Of a stretch of 64,000 nucleotides of DNA, positions 9,730 through 19,094 are shown in pieces (the stretch's first letter is position 1; each line of letters opens with the position of its first letter). Under the pieces are notes generated by a model, which was not told where the DNA came from, searched no databases, and saw only the letters and a list, made by a program, of their open reading frames with translations. The stretch comes from Clostridiales bacterium (GTDB lineage Bacteria > Bacillota > Clostridia > Lachnospirales > Lachnospiraceae), in assembly GCA_021199255.1 (NCBI GenBank), contig JAJQIK010000081.1, forward strand, positions 248,001 to 312,000. Reading direction: 5' to 3'. The translations under genes and the position numbers were made by a program.

Positions 9730-10278
9730 GTGATTAATATTATAGTGGTACTGCCGAAGCTGGAGGACGCCAAAGGCGTCCGGGGTCTTTTGATCAAAAA
9801 TGGGTTTCAGGTCACCGCGGTCTGTACGACGGGCGCCCAGGCGCTGAGCCAGTTGGACGATCTGAACGATGGAATCATCATATGCGGATATAAGCTCACG
9901 GACATGATTTACCAAGAATTGCACGACTGCCTCCCGAAAGGCTTTGATATGCTCCTGATGGTGTCCCAGAATATGGTCAACGACTGTATGGACAACGATA
10001 TCATCTGCCTGTCCATGCCGTTGAAGGTGTATGACCTGATTAATACGGTAGACATGATGAGCCAGGCGATTCAGCGCCGCCGCAGGAAAGCGAAGCAGAC
10101 GCCCAAGGTGCGCAGCGCGGAGGAAACGGCGCTGATCAGGGAAGCCAAGCAGCTTCTGATGAATCGCAACAATATGACGGAGGAAGAGGCGCACCGCTAT
10201 ATCCAGAAGTGCAGTATGGACAGCGGTACGAATATGGTGGAAACGGCGCAGATGGTGCTTGCCATGATGCGTTCTTAA
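9730..10278 (+). CDS. ANTAR-domain response-regulator-like antiterminator
   Basis: 182 residues from GTG 9730, with GGAGG at 9718-9722. Residues 1-115 form a receiver-like domain, but the usual acidic pocket and phosphoacceptor Asp are not evident (IICGYKL stands where a D would be expected). It is probably a pseudo-receiver. A basic linker (RRRRKAK) leads to a C-terminal three-helix ANTAR domain (about residues 128-180; EEEAHRYIQKCSMDSG). ANTAR proteins bind paired hexaloop hairpins in leader RNA and stop terminator formation. Its place directly after glnA and the leader before glnA argue that glnA is its target. A short dyad, ACACTG-GTA-CAGTGT, lies between the two genes. Confidence 0.88.
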   Translation: MINIIVVLPKLEDAKGVRGLLIKNGFQVTAVCTTGAQALSQLDDLNDGIIICGYKLTDMIYQELHDCLPKGFDMLLMVSQNMVNDCMDNDIICLSMPLKVYDLINTVDMMSQAIQRRRRKAKQTPKVRSAEETALIREAKQLLMNRNNMTEEEAHRYIQKCSMDSGTNMVETAQMVLAMMRS

Positions 10279-10363
10279 AACAGTCTGAATATGATATACT
10301 ATCCAGGACGAAGCAGGCAATCGCCCAAAAGACGCGAAATGAAAGAAAGGCGGGAGGACGCGT

Positions 10364-11206
10364 ATGAAATTTACGAAAATGCATGGCTGCGGCAACGATT
10401 ATATTTATATTGACGGGGCAAAGGAGAAAATTCCCCAGGAAAAGAAGCCTGAATTTGCGCGCAGAGCCAGCGACAGACACTTCGGTATCGGCGGAGACGG
10501 CGTGATTTTTATCAATCCCTCCGAGGAAGCGGATTTTGAGATGGAAATGTATAACGCGGACGGCAGCCGCTCGGAAATGTGCGGCAACGGTATCCGCTGC
10601 GTGGCCAAGTATGTGTACGACAAAGGCCTGACTGATAAAACTGACATAAGCGTCATAAGCTGCGGGAAGGTCAAATATCTACAGTTGTTTTTACAGGACA
10701 ATCGGGTGGCTTCCGTCAGGGTTAATATGGGAGCGCCGGAGCTTCGCCCGGAACAGATTCCGGTGATCGCGGAGGGCTGTGAAGAGAAGGTGGTAGATGA
10801 GCCGATCGAAGTGCAGGGACGGGAATATAAAATGACATGTGTGTCAATGGGGAATCCCCACGCGGTAGTCTATGTGGACGATGTGATGGGGCTGGAAATC
10901 GAGAAGATCGGCCCCTTCTTTGAAAACCATGAGCGTTTTCCGAGACGAACCAATGCGGAGTTTGTTCAAGTGCTGGACAGGAAAACCGTGCAGATGCGCG
11001 TCTGGGAACGGGGGACGGGAGAGACGCTTGCCTGCGGTACCGGCTGCTGCGCGACCGTTGTTTCCTGTATTTTAAATGGTTTGACGGATGACACGGTTAC
11101 TGTTAAACTATTAGGAGGCGAACTTGAGATTACTTGGGACAGGGAAGCGGATCGGGTCTATATGACAGGGCCGGCGGAGACAATTTTCGACGGGGAGCTG
11201 GTTTAA
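10364..11206 (+). CDS. dapF: Diaminopimelate epimerase
   Basis: 280 residues, ATG 10364 after GGGAGG. It interconverts LL- and meso-diaminopimelate for peptidoglycan and lysine. The two catalytic cysteines are in SEMCGNGIRC and ACGTGCCA; the N-terminal MHGCGNDY and GDGVIFI motifs are typical. It is followed by dapL about 95 bases later, so both steps after tetrahydrodipicolinate are grouped. Confidence 0.95.
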   Translation: MKFTKMHGCGNDYIYIDGAKEKIPQEKKPEFARRASDRHFGIGGDGVIFINPSEEADFEMEMYNADGSRSEMCGNGIRCVAKYVYDKGLTDKTDISVISCGKVKYLQLFLQDNRVASVRVNMGAPELRPEQIPVIAEGCEEKVVDEPIEVQGREYKMTCVSMGNPHAVVYVDDVMGLEIEKIGPFFENHERFPRRTNAEFVQVLDRKTVQMRVWERGTGETLACGTGCCATVVSCILNGLTDDTVTVKLLGGELEITWDREADRVYMTGPAETIFDGELV

Positions 11207-11301
11207 GTGATTCAGATATCGACCCCGCGTACAGGAGCGTATCGGCGGGGAGAACCGTGATAACATAAGCGGCGGAATAAGCGCGCGGAAATGAGGACAA
11301 A

Positions 11302-12522
11302 ATGGTTAAAGTAAACGACAATTATTTAAAATTACCCGGAAGCTATCTTTTTTCCACGATTGGTAAAAAGGTCAATGCGTATGCGGCGGCTCATCCGGAC
11401 AGGAAAATTATCAGGCTGGGTATCGGCGACGTAACGCAGCCGCTTTCCCCTGCCGTGATCGGCGCGCTGCACAGCGCTGTAGACGAGATGGCGGACGCGG
11501 AGACCTTCCGCGGATACGCGCCTGACCTGGGCTATGAATTTCTGAGAACCGCCATTGCCGAGAATGATTATAAGGCAAGAGGGTGCCAGATTGACGCGGA
11601 TGAAATATTCGTATCGGACGGCGCGAAATGTGATTCCGGTAATATTCAGGAGATTTTTGCGCTGGATAATAAGATCGCCGTATGCGATCCGGTATATCCT
11701 GTTTATGTAGATACCAATGTGATGGCGGGCAGAACGGGAACCTATGACGCCGCTACGGGCAACTGGAGCGATGTGATTTATATGCCCTGCACCGCGGAGC
11801 ATGATTTCGCGCCCCAACTGCCGGAGCAGACGCCTGATTTAATTTATCTCTGCTTCCCCAATAACCCCACCGGTTCTACTATTACCAGGGCGCAGCTTCA
11901 GGAGTGGGTGGATTATGCCAACAAGAACGGTTCCGTGATTATTTATGACGCGGCTTATGAAGCTTATATTGCCGAGGAAGACGTACCCCATACTATTTAC
12001 GAGTGCGAGGGCGCCAGAACCTGCGCTATCGAGCTTCGTTCTTTCTCCAAAAACGCGGGCTTTACCGGCGTGCGCCTGGGCTTTACGGTTATCCCGAAGG
12101 AATTAAAGGTGGGCGATGTGTCCCTGCACAGCCTTTGGGCGAGACGTCACGGTACGAAATATAACGGAGCGCCCTATATTATCCAGAGAGCGGGCGAGGC
12201 TGTGTACAGCGAGGCGGGCAGGAAAGAGACGAAAGCGCTGGTCGCTTACTATATGAAGAATGCGGCTTATATTCTGGAAGGGCTGAAATCCGCGGGCTTT
12301 AGCGTGTCCGGCGGCGTGAACGCGCCCTATATCTGGTTAAAAGCGCCGAACAATATGACAAGCTGGGAATTTTTTGATTATTTATTGGAGAACGCGAATG
12401 TAGTCGGGACGCCCGGCTCCGGCTTCGGACCCAGCGGGGAGACTTATTTCCGTCTGACAGCCTTCGGCAGCTATGAGAATACGGTGGAAGCGGTGGAACG
12501 GTTGAAAAAGCTTTCCCTGTAG
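11302..12522 (+). CDS. dapL: LL-diaminopimelate aminotransferase
   Basis: 406 residues, ATG 11302. A PLP fold-type I enzyme that makes LL-diaminopimelate from tetrahydrodipicolinate and glutamate in one step, bypassing the succinyl or acetyl branch. The signature start [20 protein letters not shown], the CFPNNPTGS motif and the PLP lysine in [14 protein letters not shown] are present. Length is normal. Together with dapF it defines the DapL route of lysine synthesis, common in Clostridia. Confidence 0.95.
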   Translation: MVKVNDNYLKLPGSYLFSTIGKKVNAYAAAHPDRKIIRLGIGDVTQPLSPAVIGALHSAVDEMADAETFRGYAPDLGYEFLRTAIAENDYKARGCQIDADEIFVSDGAKCDSGNIQEIFALDNKIAVCDPVYPVYVDTNVMAGRTGTYDAATGNWSDVIYMPCTAEHDFAPQLPEQTPDLIYLCFPNNPTGSTITRAQLQEWVDYANKNGSVIIYDAAYEAYIAEEDVPHTIYECEGARTCAIELRSFSKNAGFTGVRLGFTVIPKELKVGDVSLHSLWARRHGTKYNGAPYIIQRAGEAVYSEAGRKETKALVAYYMKNAAYILEGLKSAGFSVSGGVNAPYIWLKAPNNMTSWEFFDYLLENANVVGTPGSGFGPSGETYFRLTAFGSYENTVEAVERLKKLSL

Positions 12523-12562
12523 GAGATTTTAAGCCGGTATTGTATTTTTTTATAAACAATCG

Positions 12563-12591
12563 TTGCATTTTTTTCACGGTTGTGATATAAA
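12563..12591 (+). promoter_or_regulatory. Sigma-A promoter for the T-box / aspS transcript
   Basis: TTGCAT (12563-12568), a 17-base spacer and TATAAA (12586-12591) place transcription initiation near 12598, just before the structured T-box leader. Confidence 0.75.
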
Positions 12592-12597
12592 ATATGC

Positions 12598-12936
12598 ATA
12601 TATAAATGCGTTGAAAGAGACTCGCTTTACGGAAAACAACAGGAATACGGCGTCACCGACTGAGAGCGCTGTTTGTGGGAGGTAAAGACTGGGAACACTC
12701 CGGAGCAGATTATCTGAACCATTTGTTCGGTTGTTGGGACTGCGGTAAACAGCAGGTTCTTCAAGGGACAGCCGGAATGTTAGGATAGTTCGTTGCACGC
12801 GTTAAGTGTCAGAGCGGGCAGGGCGAAAGCACATCTTGTTGGAGATGGCGGCCTGTCAATGCGGGTGGTACCGCGGATGTCAGTGATAATCCGTCCCGGA
12901 ATACAGTAATTGTATTCCGGGACTTTTTAGTGTGTT
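12598..12936 (+). promoter_or_regulatory. T-box riboswitch leader of aspS
   Basis: The antiterminator T-box core GGGTGGTACCGCGG (12863-12876) is present. A strong terminator follows: a perfect 13-bp stem (12893-12905 with 12911-12923), then TTTTT. A long stem I region opens with paired GCTGTTT and AAACAGC arms around 12670 and 12745. A GAC triplet at 12738-12740 lies on the 3' side near the expected specifier loop and would fit tRNA-Asp, but I could not fold stem I with certainty. Uncharged tRNA should allow readthrough into aspS and probably gatCAB. Confidence 0.9.
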
Positions 12937-12989
12937 TGAAGGCACATGTTCTACAGGAACTGTAAAAGCGTTGCGGAATGGAGGAAGAT

Positions 12990-14741
12990 ATGACAATCAA
13001 AAATATTTACAGGGACGTAACCTTACAACAAATCAGTGAACAGGATATTGGAACGGAGCTCAGGGTAGCGGGCTGGATTGAGAATATCCGTGACCACGGC
13101 GGGGTATCCTTTGTGGACTTGCGGGATATGTATGGCGTCCTGCAGGTCGTTATGCGGGACACTTCTCTTTTGGAAGGGCTGACGCGGGAGATGAGCGTTT
13201 CCATTGAAGGGCTGGTAGAAAAGCGGGACGAGGAAACCTACAATCCCAGAATCCCCACCGGTACGATTGAGCTGGAAGCCCATCAGGTAGAGGTTCTCGG
13301 CAAGGTATACAAACAGCTTCCCTTTGAGATTATGACGTCCAGGGAGACGAGGGAGGACGTCCGCTTGAAATACCGTTATCTGGATTTGAGAAATCAGAAG
13401 GTGAAGGATAATATTATTTTCCGCTCTCAGGTTATCAGCTTCCTGCGGGAAAAAATGACGCAGATGGGATTTTTGGAGATTCAGACTCCGATCCTGTGCG
13501 CTTCCTCTCCGGAGGGAGCCAGGGACTATATTGTCCCTTCCAGAAAGTTTAAGGGTAAATTTTACGCGCTGCCCCAGGCGCCGCAGCAGTATAAACAGTT
13601 GCTGATGGTATCGGGCTTTGACAAGTATTTCCAGATCGCGCCTTGCTTTCGGGATGAGGACGCCAGGGCGGATCGCTCGCCGGGGGAGTTTTATCAATTG
13701 GATTTTGAGATGAGCTTTGCGACGCAGGAAGATGTGTTCCGGGTAGGGGAGGAAGTGCTGTCCGCGGTCTTTGAGAAATTCGCGCCGGAGGGCTTTGAGG
13801 TGACGAAAGCCCCTTATCCGGTGATCAGCTATCGACAGGCAATGCTTGAATTTGGTACGGATAAGCCGGACTTAAGGAATCCCCTTCGTATTATGGATTT
13901 GACAGATTTCTTCCAGAAATGCCAGTTTAAACCCTTCCATGGGAGGACGGTTCGCGCTATTAAGGTGCATGCGGATATGTCCAAGGGCTTCCATGAAAAG
14001 CTGTTAAAATTTGCCACGGATATGGGAATGGGCGGCCTTGGCTATCTGGAGGTGGAAGAGGATCTGTCCTATAAGGGGCCTATTGATAAATTCATTCCGG
14101 AGGAGTTAAAGAAAGAGCTGCTTACCCTGGCCGCTCTGGCAGCAGGGGACACGATTTTCTTTATTGCCGATAAGGAGGAGCGGGCGGCCTGGTATGCCGG
14201 GGAAATCCGCAGGGAGCTGGGGGAGAAGCTGGGCTTAATCGAGCAAAGCGCATATCGTTTTTGCTATGTCAACGACTTCCCGATGTTTGAACTGGATCCC
14301 GACACCAAACAGATTGGCTTTACCCATAATCCTTTTTCCATGCCTCAGGGCGGCCTGGAGGCCTTGCGGCAAAAAGACCCCCTGGAGGTTCTGGCTTACC
14401 AGTACGATATTGTCTGCAACGGCGTGGAGCTTTCTTCCGGCGCGGTGCGCAATCATGATATGGAGATTATGGAAAAGGCGTTTGAGATTGCCGGGTATGA
14501 TCGGGAGACTCTGAAAAACAAATTCGGTGCGCTGTATCAGGCCTTTCAGTTCGGCGCGCCGCCCCACGCGGGCATGGCGCCGGGGGTAGACCGTATGATT
14601 ATGCTGCTGCGCGGAGAGGATAATATCAGGGAAGTGATCGCTTTCCCGATGAACGGCAACGCGCAGGATCTGATGTGCGGCGCGCCCAACGACGTGACGG
14701 AACAGCAGCTCAGGGAAGTGCATATTAAGATACGGCAGTAA
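12990..14741 (+). CDS. aspS: Aspartyl-tRNA synthetase
   Basis: About 583 residues. ATG 12990 is chosen because ATGGAGG at 12978-12984 is its ribosome binding site. The order is an N-terminal OB-fold anticodon domain (about 1-105), a class II catalytic core with motif 2 (FRDEDARADRSPGEF), a bacterial GAD insertion (about 290-420), and motif 3 (GMAPGVDRMIMLL). Because gatCAB follows, the enzyme may be non-discriminating and also charge tRNA-Asn for transamidation. That is inference from context, not from a residue I can read. It is under the T-box upstream. Confidence 0.96.
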   Translation: MTIKNIYRDVTLQQISEQDIGTELRVAGWIENIRDHGGVSFVDLRDMYGVLQVVMRDTSLLEGLTREMSVSIEGLVEKRDEETYNPRIPTGTIELEAHQVEVLGKVYKQLPFEIMTSRETREDVRLKYRYLDLRNQKVKDNIIFRSQVISFLREKMTQMGFLEIQTPILCASSPEGARDYIVPSRKFKGKFYALPQAPQQYKQLLMVSGFDKYFQIAPCFRDEDARADRSPGEFYQLDFEMSFATQEDVFRVGEEVLSAVFEKFAPEGFEVTKAPYPVISYRQAMLEFGTDKPDLRNPLRIMDLTDFFQKCQFKPFHGRTVRAIKVHADMSKGFHEKLLKFATDMGMGGLGYLEVEEDLSYKGPIDKFIPEELKKELLTLAALAAGDTIFFIADKEERAAWYAGEIRRELGEKLGLIEQSAYRFCYVNDFPMFELDPDTKQIGFTHNPFSMPQGGLEALRQKDPLEVLAYQYDIVCNGVELSSGAVRNHDMEIMEKAFEIAGYDRETLKNKFGALYQAFQFGAPPHAGMAPGVDRMIMLLRGEDNIREVIAFPMNGNAQDLMCGAPNDVTEQQLREVHIKIRQ

Positions 14742-14760
14742 TCGTTACCAATTTCTTTAC

Positions 14761-14829
14761 ACGGCTGCTTGCTTCCGGGCGAAAGCAAATAGCCCCTGAG
14801 GGTGGAAGACAAATCGCTCAGAAACGAGG
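14761..14829 (+). repeat. Intergenic mosaic repeat, copy 2 (before gatC)
   Basis: The segment GCGAAAGCAAATAGCCC and the ending GCTCAGAAA closely match the gap before gatB (16680-16765), but the central GAGAAACCGC hairpin is absent here. It appears to be a shortened member of the same intergenic repeat family and ends at the gatC ribosome binding site. Confidence 0.5.
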
Positions 14830-14835
14830 ATGAAT

Positions 14836-15129
14836 ATGGCAAATGTGATCAGTGACGAAACCATCGAGTATGTGGGGATTCTGGCCAAGCTGGAGCTTTC
14901 TGATGAGGAGAAGGAACAGGCGAAGAAGGATATGGGCAGGATGCTGGATTATATTGATAAGCTGGGGGAATTAGATACGGAGGGTGTGGAACCTATGTCC
15001 CATGTATTTCCGGTACAGAACGTATTTCGGGAGGATGTGGTGACAAACTCTGACACAAGGGAACAGTTGTTGTCCAATGCGCCGGAGCAAAAGGACGGTA
15101 TGTTTGTGGTTCCGAAGACATTTGATTAG
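14836..15129 (+). CDS. gatC: Asp/Glu-tRNA amidotransferase subunit C
   Basis: About 97 residues. ATG 14836 is preferred to ATG 14830, because GAGG at 14826-14829 fits it. GatC clamps GatA and GatB together. The typical [16 protein letters not shown]-like N-terminus and the [19 protein letters not shown] segment are clear. It is the first gene of gatC-gatA-gatB. Confidence 0.94.
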   Translation: MANVISDETIEYVGILAKLELSDEEKEQAKKDMGRMLDYIDKLGELDTEGVEPMSHVFPVQNVFREDVVTNSDTREQLLSNAPEQKDGMFVVPKTFD

Positions 15130-15151
15130 ATGGAAGGGAATGGAGAAAGCG

Positions 15152-16615
15152 ATGAGCGATATTCTGGATATGACAGCCGTAGAACTTTCGGCGGCCATCA
15201 GGGCGGGAAAAACCACGGCGGTGGAAGCCGTAGAGGCGGCGCTTGCCCGTATTGAGGAAAGAGATCAGGAGTTCAATTGTTATGTGACGGTGAGCAGAGA
15301 CAAAGCTCTGGCGCAGGCGAAGCAGGTACAGGCGGCAATCGAGGCGGGAGAACTGACAGGGCCGCTGGCCGGCGTACCGGTAGCGATTAAGGATAATATG
15401 TGTACGGAGGGCTTGCTGACCACCTGCTCTTCCAGAATATTAGGAAATTTCGTTCCCGCTTATACGGCGGAAGCAGTCCTGCGTCTGGAAAAGGCGGGGG
15501 CGGTGATCCTGGGCAAAACCAATATGGACGAGTTTGCCATGGGCTCTACTACGGAGACTTCGGCCTATGGGGAAACGAAAAATCCATGGAATCCGGCGCA
15601 TGTGCCGGGCGGCTCTTCCGGCGGTTCTGCGGCGGCGGTGGCGGCGGGGGAATGTTTCTACGCCCTGGGCTCCGATACGGGCGGCTCTATCAGACAGCCG
15701 GCCTCCTTCTGCGGCGTGGTAGGTATGAAGCCTACCTATGGGACGGTGTCCCGCTATGGCCTGATTGCCTATGGCTCGTCGCTGGATCAGATTGGCCCTC
15801 TGGCCAGAAATGTAACGGACTGCGCGGCTATTCTGGAAGCTATTGCCGGGCATGACCATAAGGATTCCACCTCAGTTGCCAGGGAGGATACGGATTTCAC
15901 CGCGGCGCTGGTGGAAGATGTGAAGGGAATACGTATCGGGATTCCCAATGACTATTTTGGGGAAGGGCTGAATGAGGAGGTTCGGGGCGCGGTTTTGCAG
16001 GCTGCCGGAGTCCTGGAGGAAAGGGGCGCTATCGTAGAGCGCTTTGATTTAAGCCTTGTGGATTATGCGATTCCCGCCTATTATACCATTGCGGCGGCGG
16101 AAGCAAGCTCGAATCTGGAGCGGTTCGACGGTATTAAATATGGTTATCGGACGCCGGAGTATCATGGCCTTCACAATATGTACAAGAAATCCCGTTCCGA
16201 GGGCTTCGGGGAGGAAGTGAAGCGCCGCATTATGCTGGGTTCCTTTGTTTTAAGCTCCGGCTATTATGACGCCTATTATCTGAAGGCCCTGAAGGTTAAG
16301 GCGCTGATTAAGAAAGCCTTTGACGAGGCGTTTGCCAGATATGATGTGATTCTGGGGCCGGTAGCGCCCACCACGGCGCCGAAGCTGGGCGAGAGCCTTG
16401 CCGACCCGATTCAGATGTATCTGGGAGATATTTATACCATCGCCGTCAATCTGGCGGGGCTGCCGGGGATCAGTATCCCCTGCGGGCGAGATGCAGAGGG
16501 GCTGCCCATCGGTTTGCAGCTTATCGGAGACAGCTTCCGGGAAAAGAAGCTGATTCAGACGGCCTATACCTATGAAAAGGCACGGGGAGCGTTCCCTTTG
16601 GCACTTGCAGAATAA
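15152..16615 (+). CDS. gatA: Asp/Glu-tRNA amidotransferase subunit A
   Basis: About 487 residues. ATG 15152 lies six bases after GGAG; an in-frame ATG 12 bases upstream is part of that site. This is an amidase-signature glutaminase that releases ammonia from glutamine for GatB. The Ser-cisSer-Lys triad is visible as the Lys of VAIKDNMC, GGSSGGSAAAVAAG and the Ser of DTGGSIRQPASFCG. Length is normal. It lies 22 bases after gatC. Confidence 0.96.
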   Translation: MSDILDMTAVELSAAIRAGKTTAVEAVEAALARIEERDQEFNCYVTVSRDKALAQAKQVQAAIEAGELTGPLAGVPVAIKDNMCTEGLLTTCSSRILGNFVPAYTAEAVLRLEKAGAVILGKTNMDEFAMGSTTETSAYGETKNPWNPAHVPGGSSGGSAAAVAAGECFYALGSDTGGSIRQPASFCGVVGMKPTYGTVSRYGLIAYGSSLDQIGPLARNVTDCAAILEAIAGHDHKDSTSVAREDTDFTAALVEDVKGIRIGIPNDYFGEGLNEEVRGAVLQAAGVLEERGAIVERFDLSLVDYAIPAYYTIAAAEASSNLERFDGIKYGYRTPEYHGLHNMYKKSRSEGFGEEVKRRIMLGSFVLSSGYYDAYYLKALKVKALIKKAFDEAFARYDVILGPVAPTTAPKLGESLADPIQMYLGDIYTIAVNLAGLPGISIPCGRDAEGLPIGLQLIGDSFREKKLIQTAYTYEKARGAFPLALAE

Positions 16616-16629
16616 ATGGGGGGATTAGT

Positions 16630-16776
16630 ATGAAAAATCACACTGATGTGCTGATTTTTCATACGGCTATTTGTTTCTGAGCGAAAGCAAATAGCCCTGA
16701 TGGCAGACGAGAAACCGCCTTCGCGGATTTCTCGCCGCCGCTTCGCAACAAGTTGCTCAGAAATGGAGATTAGCAT
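16630..16776 (+). repeat. Intergenic mosaic repeat with three to four hairpins, copy 3 (before gatB)
   Basis: The gap contains successive inverted repeats: ATGAAAAATCA / TGATTTTTCAT, GGCTATTTG / CAAATAGCC, CGAGAAACCGC-CTTC-GCGGATTTCTCG, and a short GCAAC / GTTGC pair. The third is shared with the gap before hslO and the second with the gap before gatC. No T-run makes any of them a clear terminator. The element ends in the AAATGGAGATTAGC ribosome binding region of gatB. Confidence 0.65.
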
Positions 16777-18208
16777 GACAAAACAATATGAAACGGTTAT
16801 CGGGCTGGAGGTTCATGTGGAGCTTGCCACCAAAACCAAGATTTTTTGCGGCTGTTCCACCGCTTTCGGAGGAGCGCCCAATACCCATACCTGTCCGGTA
16901 TGCACCGGTATGCCCGGTTCTTTGCCGGTGTTAAACAAACAGGTTTTGGAGTACGCCATTGCGGTGGGGCTTGCGACCAATTGTGAGATCACCCGTTATG
17001 GCAAGTTTGACAGAAAGAATTATTTTTACCCCGATAATCCGCAGAATTATCAGATTTCTCAGCTCTATCTGCCGATCTGTAGAAAGGGCGGCGTGGAGAT
17101 TGCAACGAAAGACGGCCGCACAAAGACGGTGGGGATTCACGAGATTCATATGGAGGAAGACGCCGGAAAGCTGATTCATGACGAATGGGAAGACTGCTCT
17201 TTGGTGGACTATAACCGTTCCGGCGTACCGTTAATCGAGATCGTGTCGGAACCGGATATGCGAAGCGCCGAAGAAGTAATCGCCTATCTTGAGAAGCTGC
17301 GGCTGATTATTCAATATCTGGGAGCCTCCGACTGCAAGCTGCAGGAGGGTTCCATGCGGGCAGATGTGAATCTGTCTGTCCGTGAAGTGGGGGCGAAGGA
17401 GTTTGGCACCCGGACGGAGATGAAAAATCTAAATTCCTTTAAGGCGATCGCAAGGGCAATCGAAGGGGAAAGGGAACGGCAGATCGACCTGCTTGAAGAA
17501 GGCGGGCAGGTTGTACAGGAGACAAGAAGGTGGGACGACGCGAAGGGAGAATCCTATGCCATGAGAAGCAAGGAGGACGCGCAGGATTACCGCTATTTTC
17601 CAGATCCCGACCTGACGCCCATTGTGGTAAGCGACGAGATGCTGGAGGAAATTCGGGCGAAGCAGCCGGAGTTCCGTACGGAAAAGATGCTTCGTTATAA
17701 AGAAGAATTTGATCTTCCGGACTATGATATTGATATTATTACCGGGGCAAAGCCGATGGCGGATCTGTTCGAGGCCACTGTTGCCATCTGCCGTCAGCCC
17801 AAACAGGTTTCTAACTGGCTTATGGGAGAAACCATGCGTCTGATGAAGGAACAGGAAATGGATGCGGAGGATCTGCGGTTTTCCCCGGAGCATCTTGCCG
17901 GGCTGATTGCCCTGGTGGACAGTAAGGCAATCAACAGTTCCGTTGCGAAGGAAGTGTTCCAGGCCATGTTTGAGGAAGATGTGGAACCGGAGCAGTATGT
18001 GGAGCAGAAGGGACTCAAGACCGTCAACGACGAGGGAGCCCTCCGCAAGACCATTGAGGAAGTGATCGCAGGCAATCCCCAGTCTGTAGAGGATTATCAT
18101 AAGGGCAAGGAAAAGGCCATTGGTTTTCTGGTGGGACAGACCATGAAGGCCATGAAAGGAAAAGCCGACCCCGGTATGGTTAACCGGATTTTAAAGGAAC
18201 TGCTGTAA
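16775..18208 (+). CDS. gatB: Asp/Glu-tRNA amidotransferase subunit B
   Basis: About 477 residues. ATG 16775 follows GGAGATTAGC; the frame upstream of it is the repeat element and not coding. GatB activates and amidates the mischarged aminoacyl-tRNA. Family landmarks are IGLEVHVELATKTKIFCGC, CPVCTGMPGSLPVLN (zinc cysteines), DFNRSG-type DYNRSGVPLIEIVSEPD, and a C-terminal YqeY-like tail ending in the family's usual GMVNRILKELL. It completes GatCAB with the genes upstream. Convergent with the next gene, only 4 bases apart. Confidence 0.96.
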   Translation: MTKQYETVIGLEVHVELATKTKIFCGCSTAFGGAPNTHTCPVCTGMPGSLPVLNKQVLEYAIAVGLATNCEITRYGKFDRKNYFYPDNPQNYQISQLYLPICRKGGVEIATKDGRTKTVGIHEIHMEEDAGKLIHDEWEDCSLVDYNRSGVPLIEIVSEPDMRSAEEVIAYLEKLRLIIQYLGASDCKLQEGSMRADVNLSVREVGAKEFGTRTEMKNLNSFKAIARAIEGERERQIDLLEEGGQVVQETRRWDDAKGESYAMRSKEDAQDYRYFPDPDLTPIVVSDEMLEEIRAKQPEFRTEKMLRYKEEFDLPDYDIDIITGAKPMADLFEATVAICRQPKQVSNWLMGETMRLMKEQEMDAEDLRFSPEHLAGLIALVDSKAINSSVAKEVFQAMFEEDVEPEQYVEQKGLKTVNDEGALRKTIEEVIAGNPQSVEDYHKGKEKAIGFLVGQTMKAMKGKADPGMVNRILKELL

Positions 18209-18212
18209 CAGG

Positions 18213-19013
18213 TTACTCTTCCAGAAATTCCAAAAACAGCAATACCGTATCCAGCTTCGTGGAGGTGGCCGGAATCCCCAGGACTGCCTCGGACGGATAA
18301 CCCTGGTAGGTAACTTCGGATTCGCTCAGATAGTCATAACAGCCTGTTTCCATGAGCTTATTGTCCCCCGGAAGACAGATGCCTACGGCTACCGGCTGCT
18401 CCATGGCAGAGGGGTCGCGGTGGTTGATGACATAAGTGTCGGGATCTGTCAGCTCGTCCTGCGTATAAAAGGTGTCGTCGTCTCCCATATCGATGGTAGC
18501 CATATCCGTGTAATACAGGCAGTCCTCATACTTGGCGTACACATCTGCCGGAAGGGCTTCTTCCAGATTCAGAAAGCACTCGTTCTGCGCATACTCCTCA
18601 AAGGTAGCGGTGTCCGCCACGATGACGTCTATCATGCCGGCCATCAGCATGGCCACAAGCTTTTCCGAGCTGGAAAGGGAATATTGGGTGGAGTCGTTGT
18701 CGGAGAGAAGGATAGAGGTATCGATATATGCCTGATACTCTTGTGTGTCAATTTCCGCATATGTCTCAAATTCGCTGCCCCAGGCCTCCATCTCGGCCGC
18801 GGAGGAGGTATCCGCGTTAATGACGGCGGCATAGAAGCCGTAATCCTTGTTGGTTGCGTACTGATAAATAAACAGGGAGATAAGGGAGACCGCTACGACG
18901 GCCACAAGGGCATGTATTTTGTAGTAGTCCCAGAAGTAGGACAGCTTCTCTTTGGCGTTCATTTCCTTTAAGACTTTTTTCTGTTCTTCTCTGATTTCTT
19001 CTACAACTGACAT
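18213..19013 (-). CDS. Membrane-anchored protein of unknown function
   Basis: About 266 residues from ATG 19013, preceded by GGGGAG. A promoter at 19066-19094 on this strand would start RNA near 19058, which rules out longer versions. The N-terminus is charged and helical (about 1-30), then comes one transmembrane helix (about 43-62). The long acidic extracytoplasmic part recalls substrate-binding-like proteins (AVINADTS, MIDVIVADTATFEEYA, AVGICLPGDNKL). I do not recognise a named family. Such proteins recur in Lachnospiraceae near purine and gat genes. Confidence 0.65.
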   Translation of the reverse strand: MSVVEEIREEQKKVLKEMNAKEKLSYFWDYYKIHALVAVVAVSLISLFIYQYATNKDYGFYAAVINADTSSAAEMEAWGSEFETYAEIDTQEYQAYIDTSILLSDNDSTQYSLSSSEKLVAMLMAGMIDVIVADTATFEEYAQNECFLNLEEALPADVYAKYEDCLYYTDMATIDMGDDDTFYTQDELTDPDTYVINHRDPSAMEQPVAVGICLPGDNKLMETGCYDYLSESEVTYQGYPSEAVLGIPATSTKLDTVLLFLEFLEE

Positions 19014-19065
19014 GCCGCTCCCCGCTTCCCTGTGATTATTTGCTTTTTTCATAAATCTATCCAAT

Positions 19066-19094
19066 ATCTTATAGAGTTGTAAAAGCAATGTCAA
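19066..19094 (-). promoter_or_regulatory. Minus-strand promoter for the membrane protein gene
   Basis: On the minus strand, TTGACA (19094-19089), a 17-base spacer and TAAGAT (19071-19066) lie about 50 bases before ATG 19013. Confidence 0.65.

Noticed and set aside
12826-12876. Possible tRNA-like structure near the T-box
   Set aside because: The fold and GGTGGTACCGCGG core belong to the T-box antiterminator; no acceptor or T-arm set is present.
15400-15855. Long alternative-frame reading frame inside gatA
   Set aside because: It overlaps a strongly conserved gatA domain and has low-complexity Gly/Arg composition typical of an antiframe.
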